A model generated the notes under the pieces. The model did not search any database. It was not told where the DNA came from and saw only the letters and a list, made by a program, of their open reading frames with translations. This document shows positions 56,152 to 64,000 of a DNA stretch of 64,000 nt, piece by piece; within the stretch, counting starts at the first letter, position 1; the number at the start of each line of letters is the position of its first letter. The DNA is taken from NCBI RefSeq assembly GCF_900111325.1, contig NZ_FOGW01000004.1, forward strand, positions 234,867-298,866, read 5' to 3'. Position numbers and translations under genes: made by a program. The stretch comes from Lachnobacterium bovis (GTDB lineage: Bacteria; Bacillota; Clostridia; Lachnospirales; Lachnospiraceae).

Positions 56152-57368
56152 TGACTTATGATTTTATAAAAACAAAACCTTACGAAATAGGTGAACACAC
56201 TAAAGATAATAAGATAATTTTATCTTTTGATAAAAAACATCACATAAAACTCTCAGCAACAGCCAAAAAAATTTTGGATAAATTTGACGGATCATCTAGT
56301 TTAGAAGATATACATTTGGCATTAGAAAAAGAAGAAATCAACCTCTCTACTGAGGAACTATCTATTTTTGTTGATAAAATTCTTGTACCGAATTCACTAA
56401 TAGAAGGTACAGAATATGTTCCTAATAAAGATTCTCTTTTATGGCTTAAAATCGAGCTCTTTGAAACTGATAAATTGTCATTTTTATTCGAAAAGCTGAG
56501 ATTTTTTTATAAAAAATCAATTGTATTTTTTATGTTGTTTCTCATTTTTTGTTCAATTTCATATTCATCATACGCTCTTGTTTCAAATCATATGAATTTA
56601 AAAAGCGTAAATAGTGTGAAAATTTTGCTCATTGTAGCTTTAGATATAATTATACATGAAATTGGGCATGTTGTTGCAGCATACAAATACAATGTACGTG
56701 TTGGCAAAGTTGGCCTTGGAATATTTTTGTTTTATCCTGTAATGTTTGTAGATATGTCAAATATTTGGCGTTGTAAAAACACACAACGTGCTGTTGTTGA
56801 CATTGGCGGTACATATTTTCAACTATTTTTATTGATAATACTTTCCGTTATCGGATATTTTACAGGCGATATCAACTATCATTTAACAAATGTTTCCATT
56901 TTTGTTGCAGTGATAATTAATTTGTTACCTATTATAAAACTTGACGGATATTGGCTTTTTTGTGATATTTTAGAACTTGACAATTTATCAAAAAATACGA
57001 TTGACAGATTAAAATCTCAACGTAACATCCACAAATACAACAGTATAAATGACAATCAACAGAATGATATATGCAAGAACAAAGACTCAAAATATATCCT
57101 ATTTTCTAATCTTTATCTTGTAAGTATTGTAATTGCACTTATTGTTACTATAGTTTATTCGATTAATATCGTTAAAAATTGGAACCGCTTAGTTGGGTAT
57201 TTTAATATTATAAAACTTGATTTAATTCACCAAGATGTAAACCTAGTGCTTACGCATTTAAATGAAATTTTTATTTATATTTTACCACTAGTTTTTATCA
57301 TTTATATGACATTAAGTGAACTAATCAAAGCATTTTTTAGGAGAAAAAAGCATGATAAAACTAATTAA
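56151..57368 (+). CDS. Membrane M50-type metalloprotease with N-terminal PqqD-like domain
   Basis: 405 residues. Residues 20-85 resemble PqqD-type recognition domains (HIKLSATAKKILDKFDG, then SLEDIHLAL). The membrane part holds the zinc motif HEIGH (H169, E170, H173) in a helix and the third-ligand motif LLPIIKLDGYW (D265), with about seven helices. The layout resembles YydH and related site-2-like proteases, and it probably removes the leader or processes the modified peptide in the membrane. A peptide-recognition domain on the protease makes substrate delivery plausible. Overlaps the ABC ATPase gene by 17 bases. Confidence 0.85.
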   Translation: MTYDFIKTKPYEIGEHTKDNKIILSFDKKHHIKLSATAKKILDKFDGSSSLEDIHLALEKEEINLSTEELSIFVDKILVPNSLIEGTEYVPNKDSLLWLKIELFETDKLSFLFEKLRFFYKKSIVFFMLFLIFCSISYSSYALVSNHMNLKSVNSVKILLIVALDIIIHEIGHVVAAYKYNVRVGKVGLGIFLFYPVMFVDMSNIWRCKNTQRAVVDIGGTYFQLFLLIILSVIGYFTGDINYHLTNVSIFVAVIINLLPIIKLDGYWLFCDILELDNLSKNTIDRLKSQRNIHKYNSINDNQQNDICKNKDSKYILFSNLYLVSIVIALIVTIVYSINIVKNWNRLVGYFNIIKLDLIHQDVNLVLTHLNEIFIYILPLVFIIYMTLSELIKAFFRRKKHDKTN

Positions 57369-58023
57369 TATATGTAAAACTTTTAAAACGGAGTCATCAA
57401 GTCAACAAATCCTAGATAATGTGAATTTTTCAATACTACCGGAAGACTTCATTACAATAGCTGGTCCTTCCGGTTGCGGAAAATCTACGTTGCTTAGTAT
57501 TATTTCGTTACTGACAACTCCCGATGAAGGAAAAATTACATACAATGGAACTAATGTTGATTTTTCATCTCAAAAACAATTAGAAAAACTTCGTATAAAC
57601 TATACTGGACTTATTTTTCAAAATCCTAACCTAATATCATCATTAAGTGTGCTTGAAAATATCTTACTTCCAGCTGATTATAAAAAATACGGAAAAAAAT
57701 CCATAATTAATAAGGCAAAAAAATTGTTAGATGAAGTCGGTCTTAGTAGCAAAATAAATGCTGATGTAACCAAATTATCTGGCGGCGAGCAACAGCGCGT
57801 TTCGATTGTTCGTGCTCTTATCAATGAGCCTAAAGTTCTCTTTTGTGACGAACCAACCGGCGCGCTTGATCAAAAAACAAGCGGCCAAATTCTTCAACTT
57901 CTTCTAGATGTTGCCAAAAAAAATAAAACCGCTATTGTTATGGTGACTCATGATAATAATATTTGGCAAAAAGGAACTCGAAAAGTAAGGCTACAGGAGG
58001 GTAACTTAATTGAAATGGCTTAA
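57352..58023 (+). CDS. ABC transporter ATPase (MacB/LolD class)
   Basis: 223 residues. Walker A GPSGCGKST, Q-loop IFQNPNLI, signature LSGGEQQR, Walker B VLFCDEPTGALD, H-loop VTHD. It drives the permease encoded next (14-base overlap), for peptide export or self-protection. AGGAGAAAAAAGC precedes the ATG, within the end of the protease gene. Confidence 0.95.
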   Translation: MIKLINICKTFKTESSSQQILDNVNFSILPEDFITIAGPSGCGKSTLLSIISLLTTPDEGKITYNGTNVDFSSQKQLEKLRINYTGLIFQNPNLISSLSVLENILLPADYKKYGKKSIINKAKKLLDEVGLSSKINADVTKLSGGEQQRVSIVRALINEPKVLFCDEPTGALDQKTSGQILQLLLDVAKKNKTAIVMVTHDNNIWQKGTRKVRLQEGNLIEMA

Positions 58024-60451
58024 ATTATATCGTGAATACAATTTGAAACAATTAAAAAATTCCTTTTTAATTCACGTTTGCATTATGATTTCAATACTTT
58101 TGGCTGTTGCTACTGCGATTTCAATTCCAAAAGTTACAAACTCTATCACTACCTCTTATGAAAATAAGGCAACAAAAATTAACGGTGGTGATATAACTAT
58201 TCAAACCTCTAGCGATAATCAGAAACTACACGACTTTTTGAATTCACACAATAATGAAATCACACACTATACTATTGGCAAAGCACAAAACGGTTCAATA
58301 AAATCAAGTAAAAACAAAACACAATCCTTTTATACAGATATTATTACCGTTTCGAATAACAAAAGTGAAAATGTTTTGCACCAAAATGGTAATAAACTAA
58401 AAGTAAATGAAGTTATAGTTTCATCTTATCTCGCTAGTAAATTAAATTTATCAAAAGGCGACACTATTAAGCTTCTTGACAAAGAAAAAAAGGTTGTACA
58501 AATAGAGAAACTACCATATGGTTCTTCTTCACAAGGAAAACAGCTTGGATATATTAAAGCAAATATAGAATTAACTAATCCTTACGCTTATATTTTCTAT
58601 ATTGATTTAAAACAACCTAAAAAAACAGATAAATTTTTATCTACACTAAAAAAAAGTTTAAGAAAAGAGTTATCAAACGACACAACATATTCAACTACAA
58701 AAGATGTTATAAAGGAAAACAATAATAAACAAGAAACATCTCTTGTTATTGTGTCATTAGCGAATACAACTTGTTTTATTTTTACACTTTTCACTACTCT
58801 TTCATGTGCATATATGTTGCTCGCAAAACGAAAAAAAGATTATGCAATAATGCAGTTATATGGTGTAAAAAAATCTTCTATTAAAAATGCATTTTTCTTC
58901 GAAATGTTATTTTTAATAATTATTGCTTGTGTTTTAGGTGGAATTTTCAGTGCTCCTTTAGAAAATATGTTACTTGCAATAAATGGATTAGGACAAACTA
59001 AAACAAGTAGTATTTTTTCTATGATAACTGTTGTTGGAATCGCTTTTTTTGCATTTATTTATGCAGTATATATTCGGATTTTAACAGTATCCATCGATAA
59101 AACTAATCCTTATAATGTAATAAAAGATATACCAAACAAAAAAACTGTACCGTTTATTCGATACACATTCTTTACTTTAATTACATTATTTGCATATTCA
59201 ATTTACGTTGGAACTGCATCTGTTTTTGTGAGTAGTATGATTTTAATTATTGCATTACTTATCTTTTTTATAACATGTTTTATATTAATTAAATTAATAT
59301 GTAATCTTAAATTTATAAATAAAACAACATTATATACTTTAAAAAAGGTTTCTAAACGCGCCACTACTTACTCACTTGTAATTTTATCATTTGTTTTTAT
59401 GAATATTTTTTTAATGCTTGGCTACAACTTGCCTAAGGAACTTTCAAAAAGTTTTAATTTAACTTTAAAGAATGATTTGCCTTTTAATTATATGGCAATG
59501 GTAAAAAATACTGACACCACCGAGCAAAATTCACTTGAAAAACAAATAAAAAAATATTCTAAAATCTATATAAAAAATGGTTTAAGATGTACCGCAAAAA
59601 ATGGAAAAGTCAACTCAGATATTACTGCAGGTTTTGTCGAAAAAGATGACTATTATTACAAATATAAAATTAAAAAAGGCAAAAATATCACTTCTATTTC
59701 AAGTAATGAAATAATAATCAGTGATGAATTTGCCAAAAATAACAAAATTAAACTTAACGACGAAGTGACTATTAACACTTTTTCACAAACACAGTATAAA
59801 CTTAAAGTTTCTGGTATTTATGTTTGCCAGAAAATTAATCCAAATTTAATACTTTTTAATGGTTCATTTGATTCGTTTAAAGTCAAATTCAATCTTGAGA
59901 AAAATTTAAACGATAACTCATCATCTCAAGATTCAATGACTGATTATTATCAATATTTGATTAATAAAAAATCAATTGCATCTATTAAAAGTTCTGAAAA
60001 CACCTTATTTATCGGTGTAAACAATATAGTTGATGCTATGCTTGGTGTTTTAGATGGATATGTTAAGATGTTAAAAATTCTTGGTTTAATCTGTATTTTT
60101 GTTGCAATAATTTTTAGCATAAACGTATTTATTATTTTTACTAAATCTGATGAAAAAGAGCAGATTATTATTAGAGCCATCGGTATTAAAAAAGATTTTT
60201 TACAAAAAACAAGTTTAATCGAAACAATAATTGAAATCTTTTTATCCATTATAATTGCAAATATTATATATTGCTTTATAAATAAAATGCTTTCAAAAAT
60301 GCTTTTTAACGCCAGCGGTATTTATAATTTTATGAACACATTAGAAATATTAATACTAACAACAATTATTGCATTAATTACTTATGTAATAAAACTACAC
60401 TTTATAAATACGCGTTCTAATAACTTCGATCGTTTAAGAGAAGATGCTTAA
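58010..60451 (+). CDS. FtsX-type ABC permease of the RiPP locus
   Basis: 813 residues; TTG start nine bases after AGGAGG. One helix (about 20-40), a large extracytoplasmic domain (about 45-240), helices near 245-375, a further group at about 385-480, a second outer domain (about 485-690) and a final set of helices (690-800). Two FtsX-like modules make it a complete MacB/YydJ-like partner of the ATPase. It may export the mature peptide or expel it from the membrane as immunity. No separate immunity gene is seen. Confidence 0.9.
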   Translation: MKWLKLYREYNLKQLKNSFLIHVCIMISILLAVATAISIPKVTNSITTSYENKATKINGGDITIQTSSDNQKLHDFLNSHNNEITHYTIGKAQNGSIKSSKNKTQSFYTDIITVSNNKSENVLHQNGNKLKVNEVIVSSYLASKLNLSKGDTIKLLDKEKKVVQIEKLPYGSSSQGKQLGYIKANIELTNPYAYIFYIDLKQPKKTDKFLSTLKKSLRKELSNDTTYSTTKDVIKENNNKQETSLVIVSLANTTCFIFTLFTTLSCAYMLLAKRKKDYAIMQLYGVKKSSIKNAFFFEMLFLIIIACVLGGIFSAPLENMLLAINGLGQTKTSSIFSMITVVGIAFFAFIYAVYIRILTVSIDKTNPYNVIKDIPNKKTVPFIRYTFFTLITLFAYSIYVGTASVFVSSMILIIALLIFFITCFILIKLICNLKFINKTTLYTLKKVSKRATTYSLVILSFVFMNIFLMLGYNLPKELSKSFNLTLKNDLPFNYMAMVKNTDTTEQNSLEKQIKKYSKIYIKNGLRCTAKNGKVNSDITAGFVEKDDYYYKYKIKKGKNITSISSNEIIISDEFAKNNKIKLNDEVTINTFSQTQYKLKVSGIYVCQKINPNLILFNGSFDSFKVKFNLEKNLNDNSSSQDSMTDYYQYLINKKSIASIKSSENTLFIGVNNIVDAMLGVLDGYVKMLKILGLICIFVAIIFSINVFIIFTKSDEKEQIIIRAIGIKKDFLQKTSLIETIIEIFLSIIIANIIYCFINKMLSKMLFNASGIYNFMNTLEILILTTIIALITYVIKLHFINTRSNNFDRLREDA

Positions 60452-60485
60452 ATCTTGAGTCTTTAAATAATTTAGCATTCTTGAG

Positions 60486-60558
60486 TATAGCGTTATTAAA
60501 TATAGTGTTATCAAATATAGCATTTTCAAAACGATTTTTTCAAAACGATTTTTTCAAA
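60486..60558. repeat. Short tandem repeat array after the RiPP operon
   Basis: Three 15-base units of the form TATAGyryTwTyAAA, then two identical 14-base units ACGATTTTTTCAAA, directly after the permease stop and before a terminator. Non-coding. Confidence 0.85.
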
Positions 60559-60600
60559 AAGGATGTCTCCCTATATCATAATATGGAAGACATCCTTCTT
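60557..60600. terminator. Bidirectional terminator at the end of the RiPP operon
   Basis: Arms AAGGATGTCT and AGACATCCTT, loop of about 18 bases, T-rich on both sides. It can end both the permease transcript and the convergent gene at 60637. Confidence 0.88.
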
Positions 60601-60636
60601 TTAATTTCAACGTTTTTTTCAATTTGTATTTTGTAT

Positions 60637-61284
60637 TCAAATTGAAAAATCCATTAATATTCCTTCAAAACTACTCTCAAATTGTACTGTTCTCATATTT
60701 GCAAAATCTATATTATCACTTGGTATTTCAACAATATTTCGCCGCTGTTTATCCGAAAATTCATTTAAATTTGGACCAATTGTATCCCTAGCCTCTCGCT
60801 GATTTTTCTCTAACTCTCTCATCTTCTCTTCATGGGCTAATTCTTCATCTTCATCCCACTCAGATGCTTTTTTCTTTATTCTCTCTTTATTTTGTCTAGA
60901 CAAAAACTGCAAAGCCTTTGCTGCCTGATACATTTTGTCATCAAATTCCATCAGCTTACGTTCATCCGATGCAGGTACCATATCACCATTTGCCATACTT
61001 CTAAAAACTGCCATTATCTTTGCCTTATCCTGTGCATCCTTCTTATTAGCTTCTAAATTTGTCTTTTCTTGTGCCATATTTGCGTTTATTTCTAATTGTT
61101 TAGCATACTCATCCTTGTCTTTTCTCATCTGGTTGGTGGCTTTTTCCGTCAAAACTAGTACATCTTCATCTTCCGATAATACTGTCTCTTCGCCCCTCGA
61201 ATTTTTTACTTTAGTGCCCTTTGGCACTCGATAAGCCTCGTACGAATGCATAAATCTTAACATTGTATTCGTTACTGAATCCAT
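60637..61284 (-). CDS. Charged helical protein, unknown
   Basis: 215 residues from ATG 61284, preceded by AAGGAGGCAGTTGAT; 14 upstream open codons are ahead of that site. Soluble, rich in Lys, Glu, Asp and Met. Parts: N-terminal MLRFMHSYEAYRVPKGTKV, a long coiled stretch (about 50-170) with DERKLMEFDDKMYQAA, and a C-terminal IGPNLNEFSDKQRRNIVEIP. No transmembrane or catalytic motif and no family recognised. Single-gene transcript, convergent with the RiPP operon. Confidence 0.7.
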   Translation of the reverse strand: MDSVTNTMLRFMHSYEAYRVPKGTKVKNSRGEETVLSEDEDVLVLTEKATNQMRKDKDEYAKQLEINANMAQEKTNLEANKKDAQDKAKIMAVFRSMANGDMVPASDERKLMEFDDKMYQAAKALQFLSRQNKERIKKKASEWDEDEELAHEEKMRELEKNQREARDTIGPNLNEFSDKQRRNIVEIPSDNIDFANMRTVQFESSFEGILMDFSI

Positions 61285-61861
61285 ATCAACTGCCTCCTTA
61301 AAAAATGACAGCACAACAACACTCATCTCCTATTTCGTCATTTATTTTTATTTTATTCAAAACATGAATATATTTAATTTTAGTTAATTATTTATTAATT
61401 GATTTTGGGTTTTATTTTATATTTATTCATTTTATATTATTTGATTTCATATTTTTTTATTTTATCTTAACCTTTTTTGTTTTTTCTTAATTTTTTGGCT
61501 TCATTATATTTTAGGGGTTCCATTTTGTTCTTGAGGGCATTGTACTCCTGTTTTTTATTATAAGTTTTCATTATTTCTAAATACTTACTCTTCTATTTCA
61601 AATAAATTAAAATAGCATTTCACAATATTACAAAAGAATTTCTCTTTTTTTTGCGTGAAAAAAACTTGATAAATGATTTTTTTCAAACAAAATCGAATAG
61701 ATTAAAGCTAAAGCTTTAGATGATAAATATTTTTAATGTTTTGAAGTTTCTATATTGGCTTATTGGATACACACAGTCTTTCTGAAAAACTTTCAAAACG
61801 TTTCCACATCGTGTTCAGTATTTCATAATTTATCCTCTGACAAATAAGGAGGTCACTCAAG
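61285..61861. other. AT-rich intergenic interval with no gene
   Basis: 577 bases, with T-rich stretches made of TTTTATTTTATAT-like blocks (61330-61470). One perfect palindrome CTAAAGCTTTAG at 61708-61719. No clear -35/-10 pair seen, although a promoter for the surface gene at 61862 must lie here. Confidence 0.6.
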
Positions 61862-63712
61862 ATGATTAGAGGTTTAAAGAAAAAATTACTTATTGGTTTA
61901 TTAAGTGCTGCTGTTGTTGGCACTAGTTTAGCTCCAAATGTTCCACTTGTTGGTAGTTTTGCTCAAGAGGTTAAGGCGGATGATGCGACAACACAATCAA
62001 TTGATATAAGTGCAACACAAGAATATAATGGAAAATCTGTAACTGTAACTAAACCTGCTCATACACAAGTTACTTTGAATGGTGTTAGCGCAGAAAACGG
62101 TACAGTAACTTTCAATGTTGCCTCTGAGGATGGCTATGTTCTTGGTGGTGGTTTTACATTAACGCATCCTATTACAGTTGATGCTAACAAAGATATTCAA
62201 CAAAGTTCATTTAACATAGGGGGTAGTGTTTCTCTTGCAGAATTAAAGCTTCATCCAACAAAGACTAACACTGCTGCAGATGGAATCACATATAGCCTTG
62301 ATAAAGATACTTTAGATTGTGTAACAAATAAAACTGCCAAATTAACTATTACCGCAAAGAGTGGAAGAAAATTTGCAACTGCTCCTACAGTTGAGGAGTC
62401 TCCAAATGGCAAAGTGACAGTGAGTGCTGTAGTACTTTCTGCAGATAAAACAAGTGCAACATGTACAATTACTGCTCCAGAAAATACTCCAGAAAGTGTA
62501 ACAACAAATGTAGATTTAAATATTAGTGGTGGTACCTATGAGACACTTTCAAATATTAAAGTGGATGATACTAAATTAGTAGGCGCTGATGTTACAGTAT
62601 CTAAAAAAGAAGGAATTACTCAAGATGATCAGATAACAGTTACTGTTACACCAAAGGCTGGTTATACTTTTCCAGATGTTGGTCAAAATGGTGCACCAAC
62701 AGCAACAATCAAAGGTGTATTAACAGGTAATGTACAGGTTCAATTAGCACCAACAGGTGGAAAATATGTTGGAACAATTCCAGCTAAAGATAAATTTAAA
62801 GATGATGATCTCACATTAGTAGTAGAGGGTTCTGGAACATTTGCAGCCGAGTCTAAAGAAGAAAAAGCAAATGATAAGAATGTAAAGACAACAATTAATA
62901 AAAAGGTTGAAAGTACAGCAAAAGTTACAACAAAACCAGACGGAGTATATGAAGCTGCAAAAGCATCTGGTCATATTTCATCTGAATTAAATGCATTAGC
63001 AAATGCAACTGAAGAAAAAGCATTAGAAATTAAGACTTCAATTTCCATTCCAGATGCAGTTGATGCACCTATTGTAACAAAAATTAAAGATGACAAATTA
63101 AATGTTGGCTATGCATTCGTTATAACTATTACAAAGTCAATATCTCCTGTAGCGGGTGGTGGTGCTCATCAAGCTGTTGAAATAACAGATTTAGGCAACA
63201 ACTTGGTTTCATTCACAATTAGTGTTCCTACAGAACAGCAAGGAAAGAAACAATATGCTGTATATAGAATGCATGATGGTTTGGCTGAAGTAATTTCAAC
63301 AACTCCAAATGAATATGGAGAGTATATTGAAGTAAGTTCAGATACTAGCACAATCACATTACACGCAAATAAGTTCTCAACATTTGCTATTGCTTATGGT
63401 GATGATGCAAGTGTAACACCTGAAGAAAAAGATGATCCCGAGGTTCCAGATCCAACTAAAGAAGATGAAAATAAACCTGGAACAATCACACCTTCAAGTG
63501 GTACAGGCACAACAGCTACAACAAACACAGCTAAAGCTGCTACATCTACAAAAGCTGCCAAAGCTACTACATCAACAAAGAAATCTTCAAAGACTTCTTC
63601 ACCAAAGACAGCTGATTACGCAGTAAACTCATTACTTGCATTATTAACAGGTGCTGCAGGATTATTCGGAATCACTTTAATTAACAAAAAAAGAAAAGAA
63701 GACGAAGAATAA
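61862..63712 (+). CDS. Large secreted surface protein with SPKTA sorting-like signal
   Basis: 616 residues; start after AAGGAGG. Signal peptide (about 1-40; basic start, hydrophobic core, cleavage near SFAQEVKADD). The body is Thr/Val/Lys-rich beta-sheet-like sequence with no recognised domain, including repeated motifs such as VTVTPKAGYTFPD that look like surface repeat modules. A Thr/Ser/Lys/Ala-rich stalk (about 525-578) leads to SPKTAD (580-585), a hydrophobic helix and a KKRKEDEE tail. It is probably a sortase substrate or wall-anchored protein. Confidence 0.8.
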   Translation: MIRGLKKKLLIGLLSAAVVGTSLAPNVPLVGSFAQEVKADDATTQSIDISATQEYNGKSVTVTKPAHTQVTLNGVSAENGTVTFNVASEDGYVLGGGFTLTHPITVDANKDIQQSSFNIGGSVSLAELKLHPTKTNTAADGITYSLDKDTLDCVTNKTAKLTITAKSGRKFATAPTVEESPNGKVTVSAVVLSADKTSATCTITAPENTPESVTTNVDLNISGGTYETLSNIKVDDTKLVGADVTVSKKEGITQDDQITVTVTPKAGYTFPDVGQNGAPTATIKGVLTGNVQVQLAPTGGKYVGTIPAKDKFKDDDLTLVVEGSGTFAAESKEEKANDKNVKTTINKKVESTAKVTTKPDGVYEAAKASGHISSELNALANATEEKALEIKTSISIPDAVDAPIVTKIKDDKLNVGYAFVITITKSISPVAGGGAHQAVEITDLGNNLVSFTISVPTEQQGKKQYAVYRMHDGLAEVISTTPNEYGEYIEVSSDTSTITLHANKFSTFAIAYGDDASVTPEEKDDPEVPDPTKEDENKPGTITPSSGTGTTATTNTAKAATSTKAAKATTSTKKSSKTSSPKTADYAVNSLLALLTGAAGLFGITLINKKRKEDEE

Positions 63713-63803
63713 TTCTTACCCAAAATAAAAAACAATAATACAAAAAACTATTATTAGTAGAAAACTTCAAATAATCTATTTACTAATAGTGAAAAAGTAG
63801 AAT

Positions 63804-63839
63804 CAGCCCTCTAGAAGCAACTCTGGAGGGCTGGTTTTT
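63804..63839 (+). terminator. Terminator of the surface-protein gene
   Basis: GC-rich arms CAGCCCTC/GAGGGCTG with additional inner pairing, followed by GTTTTTG. Confidence 0.9.
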
Positions 63840-63929
63840 GCCATTAAACAGTTTTACTTTTTGTCAATTTTCACTAAATACTTCTCTCATTCTTTTCCAA
63901 AAATCTACTACTCGTTTCATAATTAACCA

Positions 63930-63958
63930 TTGATAATGCTCCAAAATCCCTGTATAAT
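63930..63958 (+). promoter_or_regulatory. Promoter of the gene at the right edge
   Basis: TTGATA (63930-63935), exactly 17 bases, consensus TATAAT (63953-63958). Confidence 0.75.
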
Positions 63959-63992
63959 CTCTATTGCGATTAAAAATAGATCGGAGATTCAA

Positions 63993-64000
63993 ATGAAAAA
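63993..64000 (+). CDS. Start of a gene cut by the window edge
   Basis: ATG AAA AA at the last bases, preceded by CGGAG six bases upstream and a good promoter 34 bases before. Only two codons are visible, so nothing can be said about the product. Confidence 0.5.

Noticed and set aside
61330..61480. Origin-like AT-rich unwinding region
   Set aside because: No DnaA boxes or dnaA/dnaN neighbours; AT richness alone is common in this genome.

Overview
The window comes from a low-GC, Gram-positive-type anaerobe in class Clostridia, most likely family Lachnospiraceae. Evidence: very AT-rich DNA, strong AGGAGG-type ribosome sites, a T-box leader, an oxygen-sensitive NrdG activase, a class B sortase, LytR-CpsA-Psr (LCP) wall ligases, and a large secreted pectinesterase that points to a pectin-using gut commensal. 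The genus cannot be fixed from sequence reading alone. No rRNA, tRNA, CRISPR, insertion sequence or prophage was recognised.

Layout. (1) 1-3.8 kb: an archaeal-type, probably non-discriminating AspRS (cut by the left edge) behind a T-box with a likely asparagine specifier, and asnA nearby. (2) 3.9-13.3 kb: housekeeping genes on the minus strand (NAD synthetase, Hsp33, a methyltransferase, an MraY-like transferase, a FliB-like protein, nrdG, pyruvate kinase, carbamate kinase). (3) 13.5-20.4 kb: GtrA protein, an HtrA protease with a 20-unit repeat tail, UDP-sugar pyrophosphorylase, an LCP ligase and phosphoglucomutase. (4) 20.6-25.8 kb: a MerR-methyltransferase fusion followed by rmlABDC on the plus strand, with a MerR-like promoter between them. 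(5) 25.9-30 kb: a two-component system and glmM. (6) 30-41.4 kb: a minus-strand exopolysaccharide cluster, read as CpsB, CpsC, CpsD, initiating sugar transferase, glycosyltransferase, truncated DegT protein, ATP-grasp/HAD fusion, two glycosyltransferases, EpsG-like polymerase and a family 2 glycosyltransferase. (7) 41.5-53 kb: surface genes (sortase B, a possible sortase substrate, two LCP ligases, a GDPD-like protein, the pectinesterase). (8) 54.2-60.5 kb: a compact plus-strand peptide natural-product (RiPP) locus. (9) 60.6-64 kb: an unknown protein, a second possible sortase substrate and the first bases of another gene.

The most interesting part is region 8. A 39-residue peptide gene (54394-54513), absent from routine gene calls because of its size, has an acidic leader and a Cys/Phe/Trp-rich C-terminus. 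It is followed by a radical SAM/SPASM enzyme, a membrane M50-type protease with an N-terminal PqqD-like domain, an ABC ATPase and an 813-residue FtsX-type permease. The last four genes touch or overlap. This has the complete logic of modification, leader removal and export. The layout resembles the YydFGHIJ and Skf systems, but I do not recognise the precursor.

Regions 3-7 fit together as a surface-glycan programme: phosphoglucomutase, RmlABDC, GlmM and the UDP-sugar pyrophosphorylase supply activated sugars; the CpsBCD module and glycosyltransferases build and control the chain; the LCP proteins probably attach polymers to peptidoglycan; sortase B may anchor proteins with SPxT-type signals. 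No Wzx flippase was found here.
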